This document shows, piece by piece, positions 49,428 to 61,300 of a stretch of 64,000 nt of DNA; the first letter of the stretch is position 1, and the number at the start of each line of letters is the position of its first letter. The notes beneath the pieces were generated by a model. That model saw only the letters and a list, made by a program, of their open reading frames with translations. It was not told the origin of the DNA and ran no database searches. Made by a program: the position numbers and the translations under genes. The stretch comes from Strigamia acuminata. Lineage: Eukaryota > Arthropoda > Chilopoda > Geophilomorpha > Linotaeniidae. The stretch covers positions 31,584,427-31,648,426 of the forward strand of contig OX442315.1 of the NCBI GenBank assembly GCA_949358305.1. The letters run 5' to 3'.

Positions 49428-52400
49428 TCACCATAATGCTGTCGATTTGCCACCAGGGGGGTTATTTACCCGGATCCCTGGACGTGGGCTTTTAGCGTCA
49501 TCAAACTGTGCACCTACAAAGCAGAAATTCATTTAAAAAACGTATAATTCCTTTCCACATTTAAAAATTAATATTAACCTGTACCTGACAGACTGAAACT
49601 TGAATCCTGCAAATTGCGGTGCCCGCCTCTAGTAGGGGGTCTTTGATGAAATTCTTCGGATGTCATAGATGACGCCGACATTGGCGATGCCGACATGGGC
49701 GATGACGACATCGGTATCCCCGACATCGGTGTCCCGGAAATCGGTAAATCAAAGCAAATCGGGGACGATTTAAACGGCATTGATTCTTGAACTCTGACTC
49801 CATTTGTTGCTGCTACCATGGGACTTTCCACCACAGGCCCATTGGAAGGCTCACGGTCAATCAAGCAGGGCAATAAAGCCTACAATTTCAAATCAAATTA
49901 AAATTATTTTTTTAAATTATTTTTTATTTTAAATTACTTTGTCTTTGCCCCGCACGCGCATGTAAATATGCGGCGAGAAAGTTGGCATAGCAACGAATCG
50001 ACCAGCTCCTTGACAAGCTCTCAATGCTCCTTCTTCCATCACCAGACGTCCATTCGCAATCACGTGATAAGGTACACCGTGACACTGCATTCCTTCAAAT
50101 ATATTGAAATCCACTTTCTGGTGATGCGTTTTCACCGAAATGGCGCGAGTTGACTGGCCATCCCAGACGACCACGTCTGCGTCCGAACCAACAGCGATAC
50201 GTCCCTGAAAGTAAACGAAATTAAAATAATTGCTTAAATAAATATAAAATGTAAAAAAATAATTACTTTTCGGGGATAAATATTGAACAATTTCGCTGCA
50301 TTTGTGCTTGTGACAGCCACGAACTGACACGGATCGAGTTTGCCAGACATCTAATAAAAACAAAAAAACAGAAATCCGATTACAATCTCGATTACAATTA
50401 CGATCAAATATATCAACTGACCACTCCTTTTTCCCAAATGATCGACATTCGATCTTCCACCCCGTTCACTCCATTTGGAATTTTGGTAAAATCGTTTTGT
50501 CCGGCCGATTTCTGCGTCGAGGAGAACGTACAGTGAGCCGACCCCGTCACGTACAAATCACCACTAGCCAGAAAATCCATCAAATATGCCGGTGTGGTTG
50601 GATCCAGGCGGAGTGGAGGGCTCATGACATGAGCAGCGCAATGATTCCAGCATTTGTTGTAATAGTGGGAACCATCAGTGCCCAAACTCGCTGCAATCGG
50701 TTCACCGAATGCAATTGCACCTTGTTGTCTCTTCTTAGTAATCACATCAGCAGTGCTTTTGCTCATTACATCGGATATAATGACTGGACAATTGACTTGA
50801 GCAGCGATTGTAATGGCGTGATTGGCAGAATCAGCCTCAACCTAATTAAAAACAACTAAAGTAAACAAAAATTCGATAATTTATGAATCTCCTTTACATC
50901 TTCCGAGTAACTCAATTGGTGTCCTTCGGGTCCTTTAATTCCTAAACTCAACAACCTTTTTTGGTTGTGCGCTACAATCGTCCCATTTCCACAATGAACG
51001 TACGAAATTCCACCTAATTCCTTAATCGATTCCATCGCCTGACACATTTCTTCGTCGTTTAACATCAATTCGTCTCTGTCCGATGTGTACAAACGGAAAG
51101 CACTCACACCTACGAGATAAATCCACTTTTAAAAATGTACAAATACAAACGTTTATGCTTTATTTTGCCTTTTTCTTGCGTCAATGTTTCCATTTCTTTT
51201 CGCGTTTTCGGAGACCATGTTGGGATGGCCACTTGTAATCCGTAATCACAACACGCTTTTTCGTCGGCCCAACTCCGCCACTTTTCATACGCTTCCAGTA
51301 TAGAAGTATTGCGATTCTCAATGACCGTATTCACTATTTAAACAAATTAATTCATTTATAAAATTCATTCATTATTTTTATTATTATTTTTACCAATCAT
51401 GGTGGTTCCTCCAGCCAAAGCGGCTTTTGTTCCTTGGTAAAAATCGTCCACAGACACAACGCCATTGCTTGCAGTTTGAAATTGTGTGTGTGTATCAATT
51501 CCGCCCGGAATGACGAGTTTTCCTCGCACGTCTAAAATCTTCGTTCCACCTGGAATCGTCAAATCTCGTCCAACTTGTCTGCAATTTAAAAATAAATAAA
51601 ATAAATAAAACAAAAATAAACAAAAAAAAATATTAACAAGACTATATTTAAATGGCAATTTAACCAATTCCGATCGTCCTACATCAACAGGAAATGACCT
51701 CTTTAAAATTCTATTCACTCACTTAATAATTCCATCTTCTACGTAAACGTCTCCATCCACCATTTGATCATCATTCACGATTTTTCCGCCCTTCAGCAGC
51801 AACCGATTATGCGCACTCTATTAATAAAAATTAAAACAAATCAAACACGAGACGAAAAGCGCATGCGCGCATAACAAATCAGATTTCAAACCGATAGACT
51901 ACAACGGAATAAAAAAAAAAAGAAAAATGGAGTCGCGTACACGCAATTTACGACCCACGAAGGTCCCTAATTTTCACAAGTAGGGTTAGTCAAGGTCTTG
52001 AGCGATTATTCTCGACAAAAGGGTTGAAAATTAGCTCGCGGGTGCGTGAAACAAAACCCTTATGGGTTCCTCACTGAAGAAAGGAAGAATTGGGTTGGCC
52101 ACATGCTAAACAAAGAGCATGATTACAATGGCTGTCAAAAGTGATGAATAGTTTACAAAATCCTGACCGTTTTCTCCAGGTGTTCGCAGGTGCGGATCAT
52201 TTAACTATATTTGATAATTTAAATCTTTATAATTCATGTTTTTCTTTTTGTTTAGATTTAAAAAAGTGATTTCGTTTTCCTGCTCACCAGTGTGCGCCTT
52301 CATTACAGCACTGTGACAATCAAGTTTAAGTCAATGTCCGCTGTCACGTGATCTATGTCCCCTTGTTGACGGTTTGAGCGTTGTAATTACAGAATTTAAA

Positions 52401-55400
52401 ATGATGATGAAAGGGAATTGGGATTGTAACCTGTTATTATGTCCGCCACGAACCGAGTGAGTTTTTTTATTACTTTATTTTTTTTTCTTTCGGTTTTTAA
52501 AGGGTAATTTATTAATTGTCTTTCAATTGTGTAAATACGAGTTGAAACATGACCCCTCGTTTGAAACTCTTCCTATTCCCGCCTACAACTCATTTGAGGC
52601 TAGGGTTGAGTGATAAGTGTAATCACACTTGTTCATAATAGATTTTCATTGAAATAAATTTATATTTAGCGCCTAATTTACTCCACACATTGTGCCATGT
52701 TCGTATCTTACCAAAACTAAATTTAAAAAAAAAAAATTTAAAAATCTAAAATGTTGCCAAAACCAAGTCAGAACCAAAAAGGGAAAGTATCAAAATACAA
52801 GTGTCAGAGGGTCATTTAAACATTTAAATTTTTTTTAAAAAGGAAAAAACCATCAACAAAACACAAAATCCGATCGATTTAGTGTTAAAATTAAGCCTAA
52901 AAAAATTTTTTTTCCTTCAAGCCACACACAAAACACTGAAAACAAGGAAGAGGATGCTCTTTGACCGCGATTTGTCCTATTATAAAGCAAAAAATGACGT
53001 CACAAATCGCAATTGTAATAAAATAAATCCCACAGATAAACAATTAGATAATCATAATTTAAAAAACCACCTGATTTTTCAACATTTGTGTATTTTCAGC
53101 ATCATTTGCTTACCTGTAAATGAATGGGAACCTTTTTCACGGGTGTACCAACAGGAGCATGCGCCGACATGATCTAATATCGGCAAACCGCTAGTGCATC
53201 CGCGCGATTACAGGATAACGAAAATGAAATCGCGATGGGGAAGAAATTGGACGATCCAAACGTTGATTTCGGCTTGAAAATGGCTGGATTTGAGGCTTTA
53301 AGCCAGCGACTCCTCAGTATACCCCGTATATGCACCTTGAGGAGTCGCTTCGCAATTGGTCGCTTCGCTTTTCAGCCTGATTGTTTTGTAATCCCGATTA
53401 TTTACGACAAGCAAGGTCTCTCAACGATTTCTACGCATATCTGCTCGCCAACCTTCCTTCTGCACACACACACTCTCCTTCCTACATTGGCCGTGCAACT
53501 GATGCGGCTTGCACCGGCAACAAACAAACGGCCCTGAACGAGGATAAATACTCCATGGGAAAATGGCGGAACATCCCATGCTGTAAAAGGGAGGAAAATG
53601 CGAGGGAAAATGCCGGTAAAAAGTAAATTATACGTTTGGTTTTTATTTTTTTTCACTATTTAATTGAATTTTTTTAATTTACAGGTTTTCAGGTAATTTC
53701 CCATAACGTTTATCTTTGTGGGCTAAGTAATTTTTTTAAAGAGTAGTTGGTGCGGGATTATTATTGTTATTATTTGGAGGTTATGCGGTTGCTTGGCAAC
53801 GCAGCATTACGGTCAGCCCATATAGTCGGAGTCAACGTATCGATTAATGAATCACGTGTAAATGAAGGGGGTAAAGGATTTGGGGGGGGGAAAGAAATTC
53901 CCCCGGATGAATCATTCTTTGTAATGTGTTTAATACGTTAGGGATAGGGATGGGATGGCCTAAAAAGGTATTTTTTATCTGATGTTGTGTATCCTGTGCG
54001 TGATTCACTTGATCCGAAATCAGGGTGGAAAATCAAAATGAAGGTTGTAGTTATTGTGATAAAAGATGATTGTAATGTCCTTGTCAATACTCTTATGCCG
54101 AACGGTTTTTTTTTTTTTTGCTGGCAATTTTTTTTGCAGTTACAGTTTAAGCAATAAAAAGTATAATTTGTATGTATAATTCCGTGGGAATAAACGTGGT
54201 TTTGTTGGTTTTTTCATCGGTACCAGCCTGGTCCCAGACGCTGAAGCCGTACACCCCAAAAAGGGGAAAAAATAACCAAAAAAAACACATTTTTTGTCTC
54301 GGATGGTCTAGTTTTACACTTATATGGGTGTTTGCGTCTAAAAAAAATACGTTTATGTGTTTATACAAGGCATTTTTGTGCTTTAACATGCATACAGTAT
54401 TTTCACGATAAAGAGTTGCCCTCGAATAGTAGCCGCGGATCAGAGTGGCGAATAGTAGCCGCGGCTGTTATTCAAGGGCGGCTACAATTCGAGGTTTTTA
54501 TTCAAGTTTCAGGCTGGAAAATATGCATTAATAGCAGATTTTGGCTTTATATTGAATATAAATATATTCCATGCATTTATGCATTTATCCGGTCTCTAAC
54601 CATGTATACCGTATTTTACCAAATAAGAGCCGCGGCTCTTATTCAAAACTGCCACTTTGAGCTGCGGCTTTAATTCGGAGGCGGCTCCAATTCGGGGGCG
54701 GCTCTTATTTTAAATAGTGGCCAATATCTAACTATTACGTTCATTGAACGTATATAGCCGCGGCTACTAATCGAGGGCGGCTCTTATATCAAGTCGCCTA
54801 TCTCAGCCGCGGCTACTATTCGAGGGCGGCTACAATTCGAGGGCGACTCTTATTCGGTAAAATACGGTATATGAAATAATAGTAACGTAACGAATACGGT
54901 GCAAACTGCAAACATTGTGCCAGTTGCAATAAGAGTTGCCCTCGATTAGGAGCCGCAGCTCAGAGGGCCAGTTTTGAATAAGAGCCGCGGCTCTTTGCAT
55001 TTAAAAAATGCATTTTACAAAATGTTCTTTGGTTTGCTTAAAAATTTATTATTATTGCACCTCGGTCCTGGTATCTTTAATTTTACTTTTGGAAAATTAA
55101 AAATGTTTATTCCTTCACTCAAATCCCGTATTTGTGACGCTGCAAACCCTCCCACTCGCATACTTTTATTTATTTCCTGATTAAAAAATGATCTCTCCTC
55201 ACCCAGGGGCTTTGGACTTTTAATGATGATCTAAGTTTAGCTCTGTCATTAGACAACAACCATCTGTTACACCTGCACAAACTAATAAATACTTAAAAAT
55301 AAAATGAAAAAATTTCCCCAATTTTATATTTGCAATGACAAGAGAAATGTGTTAGCACATCTTTACTCCCTTAAAATAAATAGCCCTAATCTGTTATTAT

Positions 55401-58389
55401 TTCCCCTCTCCCAATTTGCAGGCACTTTCCCTAGTGAGCAATTGACAGCCATATTCTTAACCCCACTATACTGGTTCCAGATGGCACCAAATGTCAGCCT
55501 CGTTTCCAAATTCCTACCCACAGCAAGACTTAAGACTAGACGTTATACAAGACGTTCCCTTGAACCTGACAGCTGTTAAACAGGAAAGAAATAAACGAAG
55601 TTTATCATTTGCAATTGCTGAAAGGAAAAGTCAACTTTACAGTTGCCATAAATGGAAAATAAGGAAGGAGAAATTTCTATTAACAAACACTTAAAAAGCG
55701 TAGCATAAAAATGTGACCTATTTACAACGGCGCTGCCATAACACAATATTATTATTACACGCATTGTTAACCGGAAAATAAAAAAAAATCGCAATAAAAT
55801 TGTGTTTCGTCTCAATTAAATGCCAAATTATACATGTGAAGAATTGCGCTATTCGAATAGGCCTAATAAGGGGAAAAAATATATTTTACGGCCTTCGAAT
55901 AGATTGTCCTGTCCTGTCCCCCATCCATTAAGTTTTCTTAACCCTAATTTCAGGCTTGTCAATGTATACGCCCACCGACTGTTACATCCACGCCTATCAA
56001 TTATTGCGTGGTCGCAGTTTAAGAATGTGCTTCCAGATGGCGTTTGGCCTCGTTTTGAAAAAAGAAACAGGAAAATTACATAAAGATTTTTGATGAAATC
56101 TAATGATTTACAATCGAATGCGTGTGTTTTTTTGTTTTAAAATTTATGAAAATTTGCTCTTAGACCTAAATATTTCAGTTTTGTATGTTATTCTTGCAAT
56201 AAATTACGTCCAGCACTGATTTAGTTGCATATTATTACGATAAAAAGTGAAAAGCTGCAATTTCCAAGATCCAAGATATAAACAAACACTTTTCGAAGGT
56301 TATGTAGGAATTGGTTTATCTGATACGAAAAATTCCTTTACCCAGACCGGCCGTTAATATTTTATCTTATCTAAACCACATTTCAATTTGTAATAACATA
56401 AAACGCTTACCGTAAGTACGTGTTTCTCGTTAATATCGGGGGAATCGAGAAAACTAGAGCGATCTGCGGTCATTTTGCAAGCAATTCGGAGATAAGAGGA
56501 AACTCAGGTGTGTGTTGTTCTGATTCGGATGTTTTACTTGTGGTGGTAAAAACATGCAAAAACTTAGGCACCCCCGAGGCGACAAAATGGAGTTAAAATG
56601 GGAGGTGCAAGGTGCAGCTGCATGTTAATGAGCGCAGCAACAAGTGAGTAAGGAATGCCAGGAAATGCCCTTCTCACCAATCCACCTGGAACATTTCCAT
56701 CACACAAAAGGTGCGGGTTAATATCTCATCCTAATTAAAATCACAAATGGGAAAAATTAAATTTTTTAATCAATTTTTTGACAATTTTTGTCCGTGAAAA
56801 AATCCTACGTTCCCGTTTCTCGGGGAACCTTGACTTTGACACTTGTCATATTTCATCTTGATATCTGAATGTCTTCTCAATGGGGTAGGGAAGGGTAGGG
56901 GGAAAAACTTGATTTTTGCTATTCAAGGTGACCTACTTTGATGTCATCACTTGGCATTTAAGGGTTAGAAGTCGAGTTTTTGTTTAATTCAGGAAACTTG
57001 TTGGGTTATAATTGTGGTATTTATGCCCCAATCACGAATTTCTGGCTTGGAAAATATTGCAAATTTTTGCAAATGGCCAAATTTCAGTTTTTTAAATTTT
57101 TTTTAATTTAAAAAAAAAAAAAAAAAAATTGTACTTTTCATCACCCAAAAAAGGCAATGTGGAATCATACCGGATTTTCGCTGATGGCATTTCGTTGAAC
57201 TTTATACGCTTGGTTTTATATCCACAATTCTATTACAAGTCTGGAAAGTCACTAGATTTGTTACCAATCTATTATACAGAAACGAATTATGCATTAACTA
57301 TTTATAAATCAATATTTCGATGATTCTGGTCACGAAATATTGCTGAATAAATACAAATTTACTTAAATCCCATCAGCAACCTCTATGTTTACTAAAACAA
57401 AAAATATTCTTCCAACATAATTCCAATTTTTCTCCCTATTTTCTTCCATATAGTTTAAATCAATAATCCTTGGAGCCCAGACCAGCCGCATACTAACTAT
57501 ACCATCCACAAAATGCAGACAACAAGTCTGGCGCCATTTTATTGACTTTTCTCATAGGAAATTTTGATGAGTGTTCTAAAAAAAATGGAGATACACATCT
57601 ACAATTATCAAAACAAAGTCGAAAATCCAAACAACAAACATCTAAACATCAATATACATCCGCACCAAAAAAAGCACCAAAACCCAAAACCTCGCTTAAA
57701 ATCGTGCAGAAATAATTTATATATTTAACCTAACTTCATTTACACGTAAACACATATAATTAGCACAAACCCTAACAACCTTAAAGCAATAAATTCACTC
57801 CTGAAGATGGTCATTAAAAAGATTCGCTTGTAAACATTAAAAAATTCAACTCATTACCCTCTCGAGGATGATATTTCACTTTTCCTTGGACCTTGAGTTC
57901 CCCCAATTAATTTTTCCAACCAAATAATTTCGTCTAAAAAACCGCAACTTCTTTTCCCCCCACGTTGGCCTTGATTCACTGACTCACCATCATCTCAATC
58001 CAGAATAAACAGATGCGAAATTAAATAAATTTAAAAAGTACCTCGATAATTGGTTCTGCAGTCAAATTCTCCATTTCCTTGACTAGCATTTCCTCCTCAA
58101 CAACCGGACCGTTGGTTCTCACATGATTAAAGATTTCGTCCATCTCTGGCTGCGATGTTTCACTCGTCACGGACGGGGTGCCGTTCGAAACCCTTCCTTT
58201 CCTCGACGCGGGACTCGCCTGGCCTAGACTCAGCGATTTGGCGTCGAACGCGTCCGGGATGACACCGAAGAAGGAGCTCTTAAGGCGCGGACGGTTCGGA
58301 TTGCAGTTGGCCGATCCAATTGATGCGATGGACGAAATTGACCCAGCCAATGAGTGGGTCGGGGAGCAACTGCGTTGAGAGGAATCCAT
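49428..58389 (-). CDS. DPYSL: Collapsin response mediator protein (CRMP/DPYSL), non-enzymatic dihydropyrimidinase homologue; several first exons
   Basis: Cytosolic tubulin/cytoskeleton adaptor, best known in neurons, folded like dihydropyrimidinase. Common exons in transcript order: 51817-51723, 51578-51394, 51333-51169, 51109-50898, 50841-50422, 50350-50267, 50204-49938, 49879-49585, 49513-49428. Upstream is one of three first exons (separate entries), giving 621, 623 or 718 aa. Diagnostic stretches: [87 protein letters not shown], and the tail [12 protein letters not shown] then NNPPGGK. Compared with dihydropyrimidinase, the carbamylated Lys is Arg (VSAFRLY), the second metal His is Asp (IISDVMSKS) and the catalytic Asp is Ala (GSAHC). 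This supports CRMP rather than an active hydrolase. One intron is GC-AG (donor at 51168). The exon 49879-49585 carries five tandem pentapeptides ending in PM or SM. Confidence 0.94.
49664..49738 (-). repeat. Coding 15-bp tandem repeat in CRMP (five Ser-rich pentapeptides)
   Basis: Five adjacent 15-bp units encode [20 protein letters not shown] and SASSM. They lie in the Ser/Thr/Pro-rich tail where vertebrate CRMPs carry Cdk5/GSK3 phosphorylation sites. Being in frame, unit number can change without a frameshift. Confidence 0.9.
51167..51168 (-). other. GC-AG intron donor in CRMP
   Basis: The exon ending at 51169 is followed by AAG|GCAAAA rather than a GT donor. Splicing here to the acceptor before 51109 gives TQEKG-VSAF, which aligns without gaps to the CRMP family. 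No GT nearby does this. Confidence 0.8.
51818..53113 (-). other. CRMP intron between common exon 1 and short first exon 1
   Basis: About 1.3 kb. A short stretch with CACGTG lies near 52346. No additional exon with matching phase was recognised. Confidence 0.6.
53114..53170 (-). CDS. DPYSL: CRMP alternative first exon, short isoform 1 (19 codons)
   Basis: Starts with ATG TCG GCG and ends CAG|GTAAGC, a strong donor in phase 0. It joins in frame to the first common exon (51817-51723), which begins [11 protein letters not shown]. The encoded [19 protein letters not shown] resembles the classic short CRMP N-terminus (basic KK followed by xPI/xPR). The gene then reads through with no stop for 621 residues. 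The region just upstream (53175-53420) has a relatively GC-rich stretch and a perfect 12-bp hairpin, so a promoter is plausible there. Confidence 0.75.
53305..53349. repeat. Perfect 12-bp hairpin upstream of CRMP short first exon 1
   Basis: AGCGACTCCTCA (53305-53316) and its exact reverse complement TGAGGAGTCGCT (53338-53349) are separated by 21 bp. It lies about 140-180 bp upstream (in transcript sense) of the 53170 start codon, in a locally GC-richer stretch. Confidence 0.6.
54410..55000. mobile_element. Family C element cluster (copy 2 at 54606-54870 plus flanking fragments)
   Basis: The complete copy (54606-54870) begins ATACCGTATTTTACCAAATA and ends TATTCGGTAAAATACGGTAT, with TA outside both ends. 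Its interior has many AGCCGCGGCT and ATTCGAGGGCGGCT units in both directions. Fragments with the same units flank it (54415-54500 and 54925-54995), so copies have inserted into or beside one another. A related copy is at 14922-15171. Confidence 0.75.
56411..56473 (-). CDS. DPYSL: CRMP alternative first exon, short isoform 2 (21 codons)
   Basis: ATG ACC GCA GAT opens a 21-codon frame ([20 protein letters not shown] plus T) that stays open to a consensus donor ACG|GTAAGCG in phase 0. That is the phase needed to join the common exon at 51817. The context (in-frame short ORF, perfect donor, between two other first exons of the same gene) makes a third alternative N-terminus likely. I do not recognise the peptide. 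It could also be a chance ATG in a 5' UTR exon. Confidence 0.6.
56474..58041 (-). other. CRMP intron between short first exon 2 and long first exon
   Basis: About 1.6 kb of AT-rich sequence, including an A/T block at 57095-57130. I see no repeat element or exon. Confidence 0.6.
58042..58389 (-). CDS. DPYSL: CRMP alternative first exon, long (L/B-type) isoform (116 codons)
   Basis: A 116-codon frame begins ATG GAT TCC TCT and ends ATCGAG|GTACTT in phase 0, compatible with the common exon at 51817, giving a 718-aa protein. The N-terminus is Ser-rich ([14 protein letters not shown]). It then contains [21 protein letters not shown], which I compare with the vertebrate long CRMP N-terminus (a K-F-C-G-M-F...DFDSLSVG pattern, from memory). 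The end is acidic ([17 protein letters not shown]). Vertebrate CRMP genes also produce long and short forms from alternative first exons. Confidence 0.8.
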
Positions 58390-61300
58390 CTCACACTCTT
58401 TCTTATTTACAATAAGTACAAGAGGGAATGGAAGCTCAGCGAAGGTGACTGGTGACGCGAAATCAAATGTAAATTATAAAAAGGTGCGCAGCAAGTGAGA
58501 ACGGGATTAAGAATGCGCGTGGGACGAGAAAGACCTCCGTTTCGTTCGTTTCGTTTTCTGATGCAAATTCTCTCATTGTTTATTTCATGGCTTTGACTGC
58601 GGAAGTTTTTCGTTTTGTTTTTGTAAACAGTTTAATTCAGGTTGGTGTTGCGCGTAATTTGCGCCGAATTTGAGGGCAAGTCAATGGCTTAGATAAAAAT
58701 CAAGTTCACCCAGAAGAAGTAAAAAGGTGGGAAGGTTGAAAACCTAGCTATCACACCTGTGAATTGCATGATTAAGTGCTAGGGCGTCACAGGGAGTATT
58801 TATTTGAGTTGGGCTTGGGATTAATACATGGTAATTATATTCTTAAGTATAGGTTGGTATTTGGAATCATTTAGTGCGCTGGAGATTGTCTATTTGTGAG
58901 TTTTTAATCAAAACAAGAGTTTTTTGCATCTGGTTTTGTGTTGCGGTTACAAGGTCATGAGTTTAGTCACATAAGAAACTGTCGGGGAAAAAAAGGAAGA
59001 AATTGGTTTAAATATGTAATTCAAATTTCTGATTTCTGTTGGGGATTTTATGAATGAAGAAATACATTTTATGGGGAAATTGAACTTGGAAGAGACAATT
59101 CAAATGTAATTGTTCGGTTAGACCATATGGTGTTATTGGGAAGTGTTTAGCCACCATCTGCCATGAAGCCAGACTTGTTGCCAGACTTTGTCTGCCGAAT
59201 TATCTGTCTGAACTTCACTAATTCACTATTTTCTCCTACATTTACTCAAGCTAAAGAAACAAATTTCTGTAAATTTACTTAAACTAACAGAAATAATCTG
59301 TAAAGAAACCAAATTCTGCCTGTAAAATCAAATGACAGACATTTGCTATCTCAAAAAAAGGTTATTCCATTTCTTAACATGATATTTATCATTAACAGAA
59401 TGAAAAGAAATTCAGTAAATGTACAGAAGATTTTCTTTCCAACCAAAAAACAGATTTTTAACGTTAATTTGTACAGTGCTTGCAGTAGGAGTTAATTATT
59501 ATTGAAAATTTCAATGACCATACTAGTCAAATCCATATATCCTCATACTCCTGTGAAAGTGAAAAAAATAAAATATTTGGATTGACCTAAAATTAAATCT
59601 AGTTTAAATTAAACCTTGAAATTTTAAGCAGTTAAATAGATACATCTGAAGAAAGTACACACAAAATTTCATGCCAATCGGGCTTAAAATAATAAAACTA
59701 GAAGCATATTTCAAAATAACATTTGATTCATATATCCTCATACCAGCTTGCACATGGTACAAATATCTTCATACTCTGTATTTTAATGTAAAAATTTTTA
59801 CATTTACACAAAATTTTATTGTGAATGTGATCATATTAGTTAAAATAGCATGTCACATTTCAAATATAGATCATTTGTCAGTAAAATGGCACCAGGAAAG
59901 GCTGTTTTCTGCACAAATACATGCCTGAATTGGCAAAGTTGCACATTGACCAGAACCAAATGACAGATTTGGGCCCTGGTAACTTTGCTAGGCTAGCAGC
60001 ATGGAAAATGTCAGATAAAATAGTGCTTTCGGGCTCATCTTGTACTATTTTTATGTGTCTTACAATTACACAGGAATCAGAGCTCCACTAGCAGAAAAAA
60101 TAAAAATTGACCATTTGATCATCACATGAAAAACACAATGTTCTTGATGTATTAATGTACTTTGTCACATTTTTGGATAAAACACTCAATTTACATGTAG
60201 GAGAAGTGATTGGCATGACTGGAAGTTGACGATATATGCAAATAGGTGAAAAAATGATTGGCACTTCTACGGCACATCTGGATGGAATTTTCAGGCCATG
60301 ATGAACCAGATATAAAGTTTTTTCAGAGGTCATAAGAACTCATTATCCTGTAGCAATATGATAAAGGATAAAATTAAAGTATACACTGCTATTCTTAAGA
60401 GAATACTATAAGTTTTAAAAGGGAAATACCCCGGTCAATGTGCAATTTTGCCAATTCAGGCATGTATTTGTGCAGAAAACAGCCTTTCCTGGTGCCATTT
60501 TACTGACAAATGATCTATAATTGAAATGTTACATGCTATTTTAACTAATACGATCACAATCAAATAAAAATTTTGTGTAAATGTAAAAATTTTTACATTA
60601 AAATACAGAGTATGAAGATATTTGTACCATGTGCAAGCTGGTATGAGGATATATGAATCAAATGTTATTTTGAAATATGCTTCTAGTTTTATTATTTTAA
60701 GCATGATTGGCATGAAATTTTGTGTGTACATTCTTCAGATGTATCTATTTAACTGCTTAAAATTTCAAGGTTTAATTTAAACTAGATTTAATTTTAGGTC
60801 AATCCAAATATTTTATTTTTTTCACTTTCACAGGAGTATGAGGATATATGGATTTGACTAGTATACTTGTCTGCAGTCTGTAAATGATTTTTCAGTCATC
60901 CAGCTCAAGAGCTGATAAGGAAATTTATCAGCTGCTGATTGGATATCACAACATTTGTCTTGCAATCCAATAAAAACATACATTGTTAAGATTCCGTTTG
61001 AATTTCTAATTACACACATAATTCTAGCTTATCAATGAATTTCTAGTCCATATGGTTTCTATTATTGATAGAGTATGAGTGTTTCACACTACATCTTATC
61101 TACAAGTGGCTCGATATATTCATTCAAGAATGAGTTCAACAGCCTCGTTTTCCGATTTTTGAGCCTTTCCAAGACTTTCCATTGTTTCAATGATTGAAAT
61201 TCAACCATGTGGACATGACAGCTATCAATTGCCCGCATGCATACACATTGTGATAAATAATATTTATGTTCAGAAAAATAAAAACAAGCATAGTCAATCA

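Larger units (their letters stand above)
53171..56410 (-). other. CRMP 5' intron with family C repeat cluster
   Basis: About 3.2 kb between two candidate first exons. The main content is the cluster of family C sequences at 54410-55000. Other sequence is AT-rich with no recognised exon. Confidence 0.6.

Noticed and set aside
59671-60731. Two similar 85-91-codon frames on opposite strands
   Set aside because: They are mirror images produced by the inverted arms of the foldback element, not two genes.
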